Shown here: positions 33,826 to 41,592 of the stretch, piece after piece
How positions within the stretch are numbered: the stretch's first letter is position 1
How the letters are laid out: every line of letters starts with the position of its first letter
NCBI GenBank assembly: GCA_019419525.1
Contig: DXZU01000019.1
Coordinates: forward strand, 54,979 to 118,978
Direction of reading: 5' to 3'
From: Collinsella sp.
Lineage (GTDB): Bacteria; Actinomycetota; Coriobacteriia; Coriobacteriales; Coriobacteriaceae
Length of the DNA: 64,000 bases
Made by a program: the position numbers and the translations under genes
The notes under the pieces: generated by a model
The model's input: the letters and a program-made list of their open reading frames with translations, nothing else
What the model was told of the DNA's origin: nothing
The model's database searches: none

Positions 33826-35559
33826 ATGTCCAAGCTCAACATCGACCAGCGATCGATTCGCGATCTTCTCACCGATAAGCGATCAGACTTCCTCATCCCC
33901 GACTACCAGAGGCCCTACGCCTGGGGCGAGGATGAATGCACAACGCTGTGGGATGACCTGTTCTCGTTCGCTTTTCCAGGCGATGACTACGAGCGTTTCG
34001 ACAGCGAGAACGACGAATACTTCCTAGGACCCATCGTCACCTTTAAGAACCTCTCTGGCCAACTCGAGATCATTGACGGCCAGCAACGCCTCACCACCAT
34101 CATGCTGCTGCTCCGCGCGTTCTACGACAAGTTCACCAACATGAAGGATAAGCAGTCTGTGAAGATGCGCGAGGCAATCGCCCGTTGTGTATGGAAGACC
34201 GACGAGTTCGACGAGCCCGACATGGAGCGTCTCAAGATCGACTCCGAGGTTGCATCGGACAACGACAAAAATGAATTCCTCGAGATTTTACGAGAGGGCA
34301 ATGTAGGCGATGGCTGGAAAAGCGCCTATGCCCGCAACTTTGCTTTCTTCCAGAGGAAAATTGAGCAACTGGTGAGCGAGTGGCCCACCTACACCGTCTA
34401 CATGGCCACACGCGTCATCAACAATGTGATACTGTTGCCCATTGAAGCGGAGTCGCAGGACACCGCGCTACGCATCTTCTCGACTCTAAACGACCGAGGG
34501 TTGCCTCTCTCGGATGCCGACATCTTCAAGAGCCAGTTCTACAAGCATTATTCCGACACGGGGCGCAAGGATGAGTTCATCCGTCGCTGGAAGGGGCTCG
34601 AGGAGGGAGCGAACGCTATCTTCCGGCCCATGCGCGGTACACCAACCGATGAGCTATTTACGCGCTATATGTACTACCGCCGCGCGAAGAAAGGCATCCG
34701 CGACACGACCACCGCATCGTTGCGCGACTTCTTCGGTGCCGATGGCTACGCCATACTCAAGGAGGACGCCACGCTCGGCGATCTTGAGGCCCTGCTCGGC
34801 TTCTGGAAACGCGTCGACGCGCAGGAAGGATTCAGCGAGCGCGTGCTCCGCAGGCTCTTCGTGCTGAACTACGCCCCCAACGGCATGTGGACCTATCTGC
34901 TAAGCGTCTGGTTCCTTGCCAACAGCGACAGCAAGGGTGTCCTCGACGACGAGGCACTCTACGGCTTTCTAAACAAGATCACGGCATTCATTTTCGCCTA
35001 CGCCATTGAGCGTCCCGGCGTGAACGCGCTGCGTTCGCCAGTGTATCCCGAGATGATCAACATCGTGGAGCACCGCCCGGTGGAGTTTCCTAACCACCAC
35101 TTCAATCGTGCAAATATTACTGAGCGATTCCGAACCTACGTGTTCACTAACGGCAGGCCTGTAACGAAGTCCATGCTCACTTGGTGGGCGTACGCAGACC
35201 CAGATCAACCGCTCATGGACCTGGACACCACACTCGAAATTGAGCACATCTATGCCAAGAAGCGCAACGAGATAGACCCGCTCGTCGACCAATCCAACCT
35301 GGAGGCGCTGGGTAACAAGGCGCTGCTCGAGAAGCGTGTAAACATCCGCGCGGCCGACTACAGATTCTGCGACAAGCGCAAGTACTATGAGGGATACACC
35401 GACGGCAATGGCAAGCGAAAAGCCGGAACAAAGATCGCGGAACTCAAGCGCCTGACACAAGTCATGGGAGACTTCACCGAAATAGACATCGCGACTCGCA
35501 CGGCACGGATCATCGATGCCTTCGTGGACTACCTGGGCGACAACGGACTTTTGAGCTAA
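33826..35559 (+). CDS. GmrSD-like (DUF262-DUF1524) nuclease, probable anti-phage type IV restriction enzyme
   Basis: A 577-residue protein. The N-terminal DUF262 domain has IPDYQRPYAWGEDECTTLWDDL and the nucleotide-linked motif DGQQR at 84-88. The C-terminal DUF1524 domain has an HNH-like core around His474 (LEIEHIYAKKRNE, then NLEALGNKALLEKRVN). In GmrSD, DUF262 binds and hydrolyses NTPs and DUF1524 cuts DNA carrying glucosylated hydroxymethylcytosine; both on one chain is common. ATG 33826 was chosen over the longer open frame because GGAAGG lies upstream and the family motif starts there. It probably shares a transcript with the DUF6508 gene 9 bases downstream. The target modification is unknown. 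Confidence 0.88.
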   Translation: MSKLNIDQRSIRDLLTDKRSDFLIPDYQRPYAWGEDECTTLWDDLFSFAFPGDDYERFDSENDEYFLGPIVTFKNLSGQLEIIDGQQRLTTIMLLLRAFYDKFTNMKDKQSVKMREAIARCVWKTDEFDEPDMERLKIDSEVASDNDKNEFLEILREGNVGDGWKSAYARNFAFFQRKIEQLVSEWPTYTVYMATRVINNVILLPIEAESQDTALRIFSTLNDRGLPLSDADIFKSQFYKHYSDTGRKDEFIRRWKGLEEGANAIFRPMRGTPTDELFTRYMYYRRAKKGIRDTTTASLRDFFGADGYAILKEDATLGDLEALLGFWKRVDAQEGFSERVLRRLFVLNYAPNGMWTYLLSVWFLANSDSKGVLDDEALYGFLNKITAFIFAYAIERPGVNALRSPVYPEMINIVEHRPVEFPNHHFNRANITERFRTYVFTNGRPVTKSMLTWWAYADPDQPLMDLDTTLEIEHIYAKKRNEIDPLVDQSNLEALGNKALLEKRVNIRAADYRFCDKRKYYEGYTDGNGKRKAGTKIAELKRLTQVMGDFTEIDIATRTARIIDAFVDYLGDNGLLS

Positions 35560-35568
35560 GTAGCGAAC

Positions 35569-35943
35569 ATGTTCGAAAGACTAACCAAGTACGCTGGCAA
35601 GCTGGCGGACAGAAACATGAATGTCAAGCTTGGGGGCGGGACGCTCGGACTCGAAGATTTCGTCGACGATTTCTATGAACTGGACGGGTTCGCGGACACC
35701 AGCTACTTCGAGACGCTTGAACGCCATAGCATCGACACCTCGGAAGGCATAGACAGCTGCGACATCGACCATGGGGGCATTGACCTGATACGTGCATGCA
35801 TCACGTGGTGCGTTCGCGGCGACCGCTTCTGCGACGGATTCCTTGCCGCGCAAGCCAGGAGCGGGTTTCTGGACCGCTGCCTCTCCCGGCTGAAGGAGCT
35901 CGACGAGGGCCGATCGACTGCCGCAAAGACATTTCGACCGTGA
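35569..35943 (+). CDS. DUF6508-like protein, partner of the GmrSD-like gene
   Basis: A 124-residue acidic protein starting 9 bases after the nuclease gene. The segment LIRACITWCVRGDRFCDGFL followed by RSGFLDRCLSRLKELDEG resembles the end of DUF6508 proteins, and the N-terminal half has FVDDFYELDGFADTSYFETL. The domain's function is not known. Its tight spacing suggests co-translation with the nuclease, so a helper, immunity or regulatory role is conceivable. The family call is from memory of its C-terminal pattern and should be checked. Confidence 0.6.
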   Translation: MFERLTKYAGKLADRNMNVKLGGGTLGLEDFVDDFYELDGFADTSYFETLERHSIDTSEGIDSCDIDHGGIDLIRACITWCVRGDRFCDGFLAAQARSGFLDRCLSRLKELDEGRSTAAKTFRP

Positions 35944-36041
35944 CAGTTACCAACGATAAGCAATAAATCAAGGAGCGTTCCTCAGATAAAGGCCAGCTAC
36001 AGCTGATAGCAAAACTTGCAAAAGAAAATGTCAGCAACTAT

Positions 36042-36105
36042 GCATGGCAATCAGTAACCCTCTTGGCAAGGGAAGTAGGCTTTCCGCCAACGCTGATTGC
36101 CATGC
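36042..36105. repeat. Perfect 13-bp inverted repeat at the left edge of duplication copy 2
   Basis: GCATGGCAATCAG (36042-36054) is the reverse complement of CTGATTGCCATGC (36093-36105). The right arm starts exactly where similarity to copy 1 begins (GATTGCCATGCG at 33227), so it marks the junction of the duplicated segment. Confidence 0.75.
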
Positions 36106-36729
36106 GCTCTTCTTGTCCTTAGGCGAGCTTGCGAGCGAGCTCTCGCACCTCTTCCAACTTGGGCGAGGAGGCCATGCTATCGCGCTCGGTCATACCGCTG
36201 ATGGTGACAATGCCTTGGTCCTCCCACTTGCAGTACGCGCAGGTCGACTTGTACATAGCGATCGCCGCATCATAGACGCCCTCGCTGTGGCTATCGAGCA
36301 AAAGGGCCGTCTTGGTGAACGGGAATCCCGTGGCACCGAAGGCATACAGGCGGTCGATGGCGGCTTTCTCCTGCGCAGTGATATCGAACCAGTAGATAGG
36401 CGAGGCAAAGACGACCATATCGGCGCCTTTCAGCGACTCGATCACGTCGGCCATGTCATCCTTCTGCACGCAGACACCCTCATGGGCGAAGCAGTACTGG
36501 CATCCCAAGCAGCCGGCGATCTTCTTGCTGGCAACGCGGACGACCTCGACCGTATTGCCGCCCTCACGCGCGGTCTCGGCAAACGCCTCGACCATGATGT
36601 CGGTATTGGCGCCCTTACGCGGGCTACCACTCAATACAACGATATTCATAGAAATCTCCCTCCTTCATGCCGCAGGCGCGCGGCATATTTTTTTGTTTTA
36701 ACCAAAACGTATGGAGTTATTCAGTCGCC
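36096..36729. repeat. Duplicated segment, copy 2 (intact flavodoxin gene)
   Basis: Counterpart of 33227-33610, including the 3' flank, the whole flavodoxin gene and about 75 bases of its upstream region (to the shared TATTCAGTCG). Beyond both ends the sequences differ completely. Confidence 0.85.
36119..36649 (-). CDS. NAD(P)H-dependent flavodoxin-fold oxidoreductase
   Basis: A 176-residue flavoprotein of the NADPH-dependent FMN reductase/iron-sulfur flavoprotein-like group. The FMN phosphate loop is SGSPRKGANTD at residues 7-17. A Cys-rich loop, KIAGCLGCQYCFAHEGVC, may bind a 4Fe-4S cluster as in Isf proteins. ASPIYWFDITAQEKAAIDR is the second flavin contact region. It may take electrons from NAD(P)H to quinones or other acceptors. 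ATG 36649 has GAAGGAGGGAG upstream. The gene lies downstream of the MerR-linked cupin/hydrolase genes on the same strand, and a decayed second copy is at 33250-33591. Confidence 0.88.
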   Translation of the reverse strand: MNIVVLSGSPRKGANTDIMVEAFAETAREGGNTVEVVRVASKKIAGCLGCQYCFAHEGVCVQKDDMADVIESLKGADMVVFASPIYWFDITAQEKAAIDRLYAFGATGFPFTKTALLLDSHSEGVYDAAIAMYKSTCAYCKWEDQGIVTISGMTERDSMASSPKLEEVRELARKLA

Positions 36730-36797
36730 TCGCTTCAGCTACTCCCACTCTTTAGAAGAATCGTTGCTGGAGACTTGGCATTGAATCGAGGCACGCC

Positions 36798-37769
36798 TTA
36801 TTTCAGATATTCCTCAAAGAATGCCTTCAGCTTTCCAAACGGAATGATGTTCATCTGATCGTAAAGGTCGGTGTGGCTGGCACCAGGGATAATGAGCAAT
36901 TCCTTGTTGTCCCCCGTCAGCTTGCCGTACGCGGTTTCGCTGAAATAGCGGGAGTGCGCCTTCTCGCCATGCACCAGCAGTACCGCAGAGCGAATTTCGC
37001 TGCTGTATTGCAAAATCGGCATATTCAAAAACGACAGCGAGGACGTCACATTCCAGCCACCGTTGGAGTTCAGGCTGCGGGGATGATAGCCTCGCGGAGT
37101 TTTGTAGTAGGCGTAATAGTCCGCTACAAACTGCGGCGCATCCTCCGGTAGCGGATCGACCACGCCGCCCGCCAGCGCATAGCTGCCGTTTTTATAGTCC
37201 TCAGTGCGCTGCGCGTTCAGCGCTTTCCGCTTTTCAAAGCGCGCCTGCTCGGAATCCTCGGCGTCAAAATAGCCGTTTGCGGTCACGCGGGTCATATCGT
37301 ACATGGTCATAGCCGCGGTAGCTTTGATACGGGTGTCGATGGCTGCTGCATTGACTGCCATGCCGCCCCAACCGCAGATACCGATGATGCCGATACGCTC
37401 TGAATCGACGTTTTCCTGTACCGAGAGGAAGTCCACCGCTGCGCAGAAGTCCTCGGTGTTAATGTCCGGAGATGCTACATAGCGGGGCGTACCGCCGCTC
37501 TCGCCGGTATAGGACAGGTCAAAGGCAATTGCGAAAAATCCCAGCTCCGCCATTTTCTGCGCGTACAGACCGGAGGACTGCTCTTTCACCGCGCCAAACG
37601 GGCCGCTGACGGCGATGGCGGGCAGCTTGCCTTCCGCGTTCTTAGGCATGTACACGTCGGCAGCCAGCGTGATGCCGTATCGGTTGTGGAAGGTCGCCTT
37701 GTTGTGCTCAACCTTATCGTTTTTGGGAAACACCTTGTCCCATTCCTGCGTCAGTTTCAACTGCTCCAT
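36798..37769 (-). CDS. Alpha/beta hydrolase (dienelactone hydrolase/YcjY-like)
   Basis: A 323-residue hydrolase. The fold is visible in LPAIAVSGPFGAVKEQSSG (oxyanion strand), FDLSYTGESGG, the elbow IGIIGICGWGGMAVNAAA, and the late His region IIPGASHTDLYDQ. The elbow reads GICGWGG: the usual Ser of GxSxG is missing, and Cys is the candidate nucleophile, as in dienelactone hydrolase-type enzymes. An Asp in LVHGEKAHS-type context is not obvious. The gene starts 2 bases after the stop of the cupin gene, so it is the second gene of the MerR-flanked operon. Its base use (for example GCCGCCCGCC next to AT-rich bits) looks like transfer from another gut bacterium. The substrate is unknown. Confidence 0.85.
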   Translation of the reverse strand: MEQLKLTQEWDKVFPKNDKVEHNKATFHNRYGITLAADVYMPKNAEGKLPAIAVSGPFGAVKEQSSGLYAQKMAELGFFAIAFDLSYTGESGGTPRYVASPDINTEDFCAAVDFLSVQENVDSERIGIIGICGWGGMAVNAAAIDTRIKATAAMTMYDMTRVTANGYFDAEDSEQARFEKRKALNAQRTEDYKNGSYALAGGVVDPLPEDAPQFVADYYAYYKTPRGYHPRSLNSNGGWNVTSSLSFLNMPILQYSSEIRSAVLLVHGEKAHSRYFSETAYGKLTGDNKELLIIPGASHTDLYDQMNIIPFGKLKAFFEEYLK

Positions 37770-37771
37770 GC

Positions 37772-38539
37772 CTAAGCCTCCTTGTCAGTCGCTGTAAGGT
37801 ATTCCTCGTCGTCCACGGGCTCCAACCACTCGTTAGAGGTCTCCTCACCCGGAACCTCCACCGCGAGATGGGAGAACCAGCTGTCGGGCGCGGCTCCGTG
37901 CCAATGCTTTACGCCCGCGGGAATATTTACTACATCGCCAGGGCGCAGCTCCTGTGCCGGTTTGCCCCATTCCTGATAAAACCCTCGACCAGCCACGCAG
38001 ACGAGGATCTGTCCGCCACCGCTTTTGGCGTGATGGATGTGCCAGTTGTTGCGGCAGCCGGGCTCGAACGTAACGTTGTAAATGCCGACCTGCTCGGTGG
38101 AAAGGGGCACGAGGTAGCTTTGCCCGATAAAGTACTTCGCAAATGCGTCGTTGGGGGCACCGATGGGAAAGGCCATCTCGTTTTGGTGTCGGGCCTTTGC
38201 GTCAGCGCCGTCGTCTTCGTCCGCCCAGACCTCCTTCGCCATGCGAAAGGCCGCCCACGCCTTGGGCCATCCCGCGTAAAACGCCGCATGCGTAAGGATT
38301 TCCGCTATCTCAGCCCTGGTCACCCCGTCGCTCTTTGCGGACATCAGATGATATTGGAACGAAGAGTCCGTCAGCCCCTGCGCCATTAGGGCCACCACCG
38401 TCACCACGCTGCGGTCTCGAAGGGAAAGCCCGTCTTCTCGGCTCCACACCTCGCCGAACAGCACATCGTCATTGAGCTGAGCGAATTTGGGGGCAAAATC
38501 CCCCAGGGAGTCTCTGCCCGCCGTCTGTTTAATTGCCAT
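37772..38539 (-). CDS. Carboxymuconolactone decarboxylase-like domain fused to a cupin
   Basis: A 255-residue two-domain protein. Residues about 20-115 are CMD/AhpD-like (SLRDRSVVTVVALMAQGLTD, EIAEILTHAAFYAGWPKAWAA). The AhpD CxxC pair is absent, which points to the decarboxylase-like rather than the peroxidase-partner group. Residues about 140-235 are a cupin with metal-ligand motifs WHIHHAKSGGGQIL and PGDVVNIPAGVKHWHGA. ATG 38539 has AGGAGG upstream. The gene is the first of an operon divergent from a MerR regulator, whose operator lies about 220 bases upstream. Substrate unknown; such fusions are often in stress or xenobiotic operons. Confidence 0.88.
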   Translation of the reverse strand: MAIKQTAGRDSLGDFAPKFAQLNDDVLFGEVWSREDGLSLRDRSVVTVVALMAQGLTDSSFQYHLMSAKSDGVTRAEIAEILTHAAFYAGWPKAWAAFRMAKEVWADEDDGADAKARHQNEMAFPIGAPNDAFAKYFIGQSYLVPLSTEQVGIYNVTFEPGCRNNWHIHHAKSGGGQILVCVAGRGFYQEWGKPAQELRPGDVVNIPAGVKHWHGAAPDSWFSHLAVEVPGEETSNEWLEPVDDEEYLTATDKEA

Positions 38540-38745
38540 GATCGATTTCCTCCTATCGATGGTTCTGGACACGAATCTGTTTACGCATGGCCAAGTGGCC
38601 CGCCTAGATTCCCATGCCCATTCGTCGCGCCTGCTCAAGAGCAGGGTGCCCAGCGATTTCGCCCACGCCGTTCACGCCGCCGGCGAAAACCGTTTTGCCC
38701 ATTACGGACCACCCCTTGCGCTACCGATTTGTATTGACGAGAATG

Positions 38746-38776
38746 AAGGTAATACCTAAACCTAACTTTAGGTCAA
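38746..38776 (-). promoter_or_regulatory. MerR-type promoter with long spacer and dyad
   Basis: On the minus strand: -35 TTGACC (38776-38771), a 19-base spacer and -10-like TACCTT (38751-38746). The dyad ACCTAAA/TTTAGGT with a 6-base centre (38754-38773) lies in the spacer, the classical layout for MerR activators that untwist an overlong promoter. It points toward the cupin operon. Confidence 0.65.
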
Positions 38777-38807
38777 GGAATGAATTCGAGATTTATTCGG
38801 AGGGGCC

Positions 38808-39248
38808 ATGTACACAATCGGACAGGTGGCGGAAATGTTCGGCTTGCCCGCCTCAACGCTGCGGTATTACGACAAGCAGGGATTGTTCCCGGGGCTGGAG
38901 CGGACGTCCGGCATTCGCCAATTTGGCGATACGGAACTCGAGGCGCTTCGGGTCATCGAATGTCTGAAGAAAGCGGGGATGGAGATCAAGGACATCCGTC
39001 TGTTCATGGAATGGTGTGCGGAGGGCCCGTCCACTTACCCCCAGCGCAAGGCCATGTTCGAGGAGCGTAAGGCCCATATGGAGTCGGAGATCGAGAGCAT
39101 GAACCGCGCGCTGGACATGTTGAAGTTCAAATGCTGGTACTACGAGCAGCTGAATCAGGGCAACAGCGAGGCTGAGCTGAAGGAACTGATTCCCGACGGC
39201 TTGCCAGAAGGAATCAAAGAGGCCTACGAAAACGCTCACGCTCGATAG
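38808..39248 (+). CDS. MerR-family transcriptional regulator
   Basis: A 146-residue regulator. The N-terminal winged helix is MYTIGQVAEMFGLPASTLRYYDKQGLFPG through the RQFGDTELEALRVIECLKKAGMEIKDI region. It is followed by a long dimer coiled coil (RKAMFEERKAHMESEIESMNRALDML) and a short tail with KCWYYEQLNQG. The Cys in the tail is single, so this is not a metal-type MerR; it belongs to the group next to aldo-keto reductases, cupins and hydrolases. The ribosome site GGAGGGG is well placed. It is divergent from the cupin/hydrolase operon, and the dyad at 38754-38773 is its likely operator. Confidence 0.9.
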   Translation: MYTIGQVAEMFGLPASTLRYYDKQGLFPGLERTSGIRQFGDTELEALRVIECLKKAGMEIKDIRLFMEWCAEGPSTYPQRKAMFEERKAHMESEIESMNRALDMLKFKCWYYEQLNQGNSEAELKELIPDGLPEGIKEAYENAHAR

Positions 39249-39309
39249 TGCCGTCCGATGCTCAAGGGAGTTCGTCAAGGAGTTCTTTTTCGGGTAGCAA
39301 TGCAAAAAG

Positions 39310-39341
39310 AAGGCCTCCGAACCAGAAGGTTCGGAGGCCTT
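39310..39341. terminator. Two-way intrinsic terminator after merR
   Basis: AAGGCCTCCGAACC (39310-39323), loop AGAA, exact complement 39328-39341, with AAAA before it and a short T-run after. Confidence 0.8.
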
Positions 39342-39434
39342 TATTCCTGCCACTTTGCTGGTAACACAGTTCAGCGGCGATGCCGAAACGATCGACAATC
39401 CTCTTTGACGCTTGTTTAGCGAAATGGGAAGCGC

Positions 39435-39596
39435 ATGACAGCCATCCAGCGAGCCCTGGGGTATCCGGGCAGAAAGGGCCTGTTGGCGAAATGGATCGAC
39501 CGCTACATCCGCTGGGGCAACGAGAAGAGGCTGAAGCGATCGCTCGGGGGGATGAGCCCGTTGCAATACAGACGCAGTCTGGGCTTTGTCGCATAA
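39435..39596 (+). pseudogene. IS3-family transposase remnant
   Basis: A 53-codon frame. It begins like the OrfA helix-turn-helix part of IS3 elements (AIQRALGYPGRKGLLAKW) and jumps directly to the C-terminal end of OrfB (IDRYIRWGNEKRLKRSLGGM, SPLQYRRSLGF, stop). The integrase core with its DDE residues is missing, so an internal deletion has fused the two ends. No clear terminal inverted repeats could be placed in the surrounding 39250-39700. Confidence 0.75.
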
Positions 39597-39708
39597 TTGT
39601 CAGGTACGGAAAAACCGACCCATCTCCGTTTGATATTGTTCTGAACGGCCTCGATTACACGGATTGCATCCCGATGAAGGATGCTTCCTTTCCCGCTGGG
39701 GCAAAAGA

Positions 39709-40167
39709 TCACTTGTCCAGCGGCTCCATGATTTCTAATATGATTCCATCTGGATCCCGAAAGTAGAAGGCTTTGCTCCGGCCAAAGCCATCCTGCCGAA
39801 AATCAAATTCCTGGGGAGCGGAGAAACACTCCACGCCCTGCTCCGCCAGTTTTTGATAGACCGCATCTGCATCCTCTGCATAGAAGCAAAGTTCTGATAT
39901 GGAAGTTGTGAAAAGATCCATGGGCTTGCGGTGAATTTCATCCTCCACAAACTGGATCAGTTCCACCGGCGGCATATGCAGCTGATCCGAGCCGTTCAGA
40001 TAAGCAACCCGTGCCTTGCAGTTTTCTCGCCGGAACATTGCCTCCGTCTCTTTTCCCTCCATCAGGAGCTCCCCCTGATACTGAAGGCCCAGCACATCCC
40101 GATAAAACGCCACGGAACGGTCCAGGTCGCTGACCGTCAATCCCACATGGTAGATCTGTCGAATCAT
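39709..40167 (-). CDS. VOC (glyoxalase/bleomycin resistance-like) family protein
   Basis: A 152-residue vicinal-oxygen-chelate protein with two beta-alpha-beta-beta-beta units. It starts IRQIYHVGLTVSDLDRSVAF (first metal His), has VELIQFVEDE, then ISELCFYAEDADAVYQKLAEQGVE and ends FYFRDPDGIILEIMEPLDK (metal Glu). The length and order fit lactoylglutathione lyase-like or antibiotic-sequestering members; the substrate is unknown. ATG 40167 has AGGAGGAG upstream. The gene is flanked by remnants on both sides (IS3 piece, membrane protein tail), consistent with a transferred piece of DNA. Confidence 0.88.
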   Translation of the reverse strand: MIRQIYHVGLTVSDLDRSVAFYRDVLGLQYQGELLMEGKETEAMFRRENCKARVAYLNGSDQLHMPPVELIQFVEDEIHRKPMDLFTTSISELCFYAEDADAVYQKLAEQGVECFSAPQEFDFRQDGFGRSKAFYFRDPDGIILEIMEPLDK

Positions 40168-40180
40168 GAGCTCCTCCTCG

Positions 40181-40333
40181 TTAGTTGCTTTCTGCTGGTT
40201 TAATGAGGGCATGGAACAGAAAGGCGAGTCCATTTATTGAGATAATGTGGCCGATTCCGGCAAGCCCTCCGATCATATGGTCCATAAAGCTACCCATCGG
40301 AAGTGCTTCGGCAAGAATAACGAAAACACCAGG
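40181..40333 (-). pseudogene. C-terminal fragment of a membrane protein
   Basis: Fifty open codons ending at TAA (40181-40183) with no start. They read VFVILAEALPMGSFMDHMIG, then GLAGIGHIISINGLAFLFHA and LIKPAESN, that is, two hydrophobic stretches typical of a polytopic protein's end. A stop codon immediately precedes them. The family was not identified. The fragment lies 13 bases upstream of the VOC gene on the same strand, so the two were once probably neighbours in one operon. Confidence 0.5.
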
Positions 40334-41127
40334 TCAAACGCCCCTATGGGTACCGAGAGGCTCAACTGAGTATTAAATGGGTACCAAACGTCAATGTAAT
40401 CTTTACTGAATTAAAACCAAATATCAAGGCTAGCTGCGCGGATAATTGCTCATAAAGGGACGCTCCCTGAAAAATTGATACCCTGATATCCAGCGTTGTC
40501 CCAACCCATGGCAACCATAAGCTCAGACGGCTTGCTGCAGAAAATCGATACGATACAAAAAGAGAAATACCCCGTGATACCACAGGGCACTTCTAACAAC
40601 TAACACTCTTTTAAATGGAATTATTCCCACTCGTTGGCGCCGGTTCTGACGTCCTGTCATTCCAGTTGCATCCAGTTTTCGGCGCCGTCTCGAGCCGAGT
40701 GCCGCCAGGTAACGCCATGTCGTGCTTCGTCGGCCTCGGGGACATAAGCTGGGACAACTTCAAAACCTTTTTTCAAACTCAGAACGTTGAGTTTTTGTTT
40801 TTGTCCCAAAGGCCACGATTGGCCGCCTTTGGAGGCTCGATAGCGCCGAAAACGCTCGTTTTGAAACTCAGCCGCTCTTTAGCCTGAAAGCCGCCAGCTG
40901 CAATCGCAAGCGAATCAACGCAGGTGGCTTGCGCACCATTCGCAAAACCCCAGGTCGCAGACTTTCGCCATCGGTGGGCAAAGTGAGTAGTCTCGGGTGG
41001 CTTGCCCATGAGTTAGCGAACGAGCCTTGAGATTCCGCTGACGTCCGGAAACGCTTCGAGCTCCCTTGAATTTTCAGACAGTACATGATATAAGGCAATT
41101 GGTTTTCCGTTAGGAAGGCTTCCAAGT
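40334..41127. other. 794-base spacer without an intact gene
   Basis: No frame has a ribosome site and recognisable protein. A probable intrinsic terminator is present: AAACTCA (40775-40781) pairs with TGAGTTT (40788-40794), followed by TTGTTTTTG. A minus-strand frame at 40779-41009 begins with an FAHRWRKSATWGFANGAQAT-like segment. It looks like a degraded or repeat-derived reading rather than a conserved protein, so it is not called. Confidence 0.5.
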
Positions 41128-41154
41128 GCCGGGGACGTTTTCCCCGGCTTTTTT
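41128..41154 (+). terminator. Intrinsic terminator
   Basis: GCCGGGGA (41128-41135) pairs with 41141-41148 and is followed by CTTTTTT. The upstream transcript is unknown, which suggests an undetected RNA or a lost gene. Confidence 0.7.
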
Positions 41155-41192
41155 CTTATCCGGGAAAACTCCGCGATAGCCCTACGCGGCGC

Positions 41193-41345
41193 TCAGAACC
41201 CCTGCTCGCCGAGCAGCCACCTCGCGAGGTCCAGCACGAGAACGCCCTCCCGGGTATAGGGCTCGTGCCTCGTGCGGGCGATGAGAACCTTCGGGAACGC
41301 ATCCCTGACGGACAGCAGCGGTGCGAGCTCCCTCTCGGTTTCGAA
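41193..41345 (-). pseudogene. Tail of a DUF4143-type ATPase gene
   Basis: About 50 codons ending in TGA (41193-41195). They read FETERELAPLLSVRDAFPKV, then LIARTRHEPYTREGVLVLDL and ARWLLGEQGF. This resembles the very end of DUF4143 ATPases (pattern ...L..I.D.YPK.VI......G.....G I...L..WLL). The 5' end coincides with the inverted repeat at 41333-41377, which may be the break point. Confidence 0.6.
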
Positions 41346-41377
41346 ACTCGATTATTTCTAAAGTTTCGAAACCGAGA
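41333..41377. repeat. Perfect 16-bp inverted repeat
   Basis: TCTCGGTTTCGAAACT (41333-41348) is the exact reverse complement of 41362-41377, separated by 13 bases. Each arm contains the smaller palindrome TTTCGAAA. It lies between the ATPase tail and the yjdF leader. It could be an operator, a recombination site or a hairpin; there is no T-run. Confidence 0.75.
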
Positions 41378-41459
41378 AGGCAATGTACACAAGGATGCAT
41401 CGAGGAGCGAATCCCAGTAGCGCCATGTCAGCAGCGATGCCGGGCGCATTCGCACGTGC

Positions 41460-41592
41460 TACAATCCAACCACCAGAGATGAAAACACAGTCCCCGTCGG
41501 GTAGTCGTGGGCGTGCGGGAGTCCGCATCAGTAACCTGCCTCCTTGGTTGTCCCTTCTCTGCATGGTCATCTACATAAAGGAGGAACCAACC
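41460..41592 (+). promoter_or_regulatory. Structured 5' leader of yjdF, candidate yjdF-motif riboswitch
   Basis: A -10 TACAAT (41460-41465) would start a leader of about 120 bases. In it CCTCCTT (41539-41545) can pair with the ribosome site AAGGAGG (41578-41584). TGGTTG (41545-41550) can instead pair with CAACCA (41467-41472). These two pairings exclude each other, the layout of a translational switch. yjdF genes in Firmicutes are often preceded by the yjdF-motif RNA that senses aromatic heterocycles (known). I cannot align the consensus by eye, so membership is an inference. Confidence 0.5.

Noticed and set aside
38604..38702. 32-codon minus-strand frame in the leader of the cupin operon
   Set aside because: No ribosome site and no recognisable family; probably chance, although it fills part of an unexplained leader.
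40779..41009. 76-codon minus-strand frame in the long spacer
   Set aside because: No ribosome site, overlaps a terminator hairpin, and may derive from a dispersed non-coding repeat.
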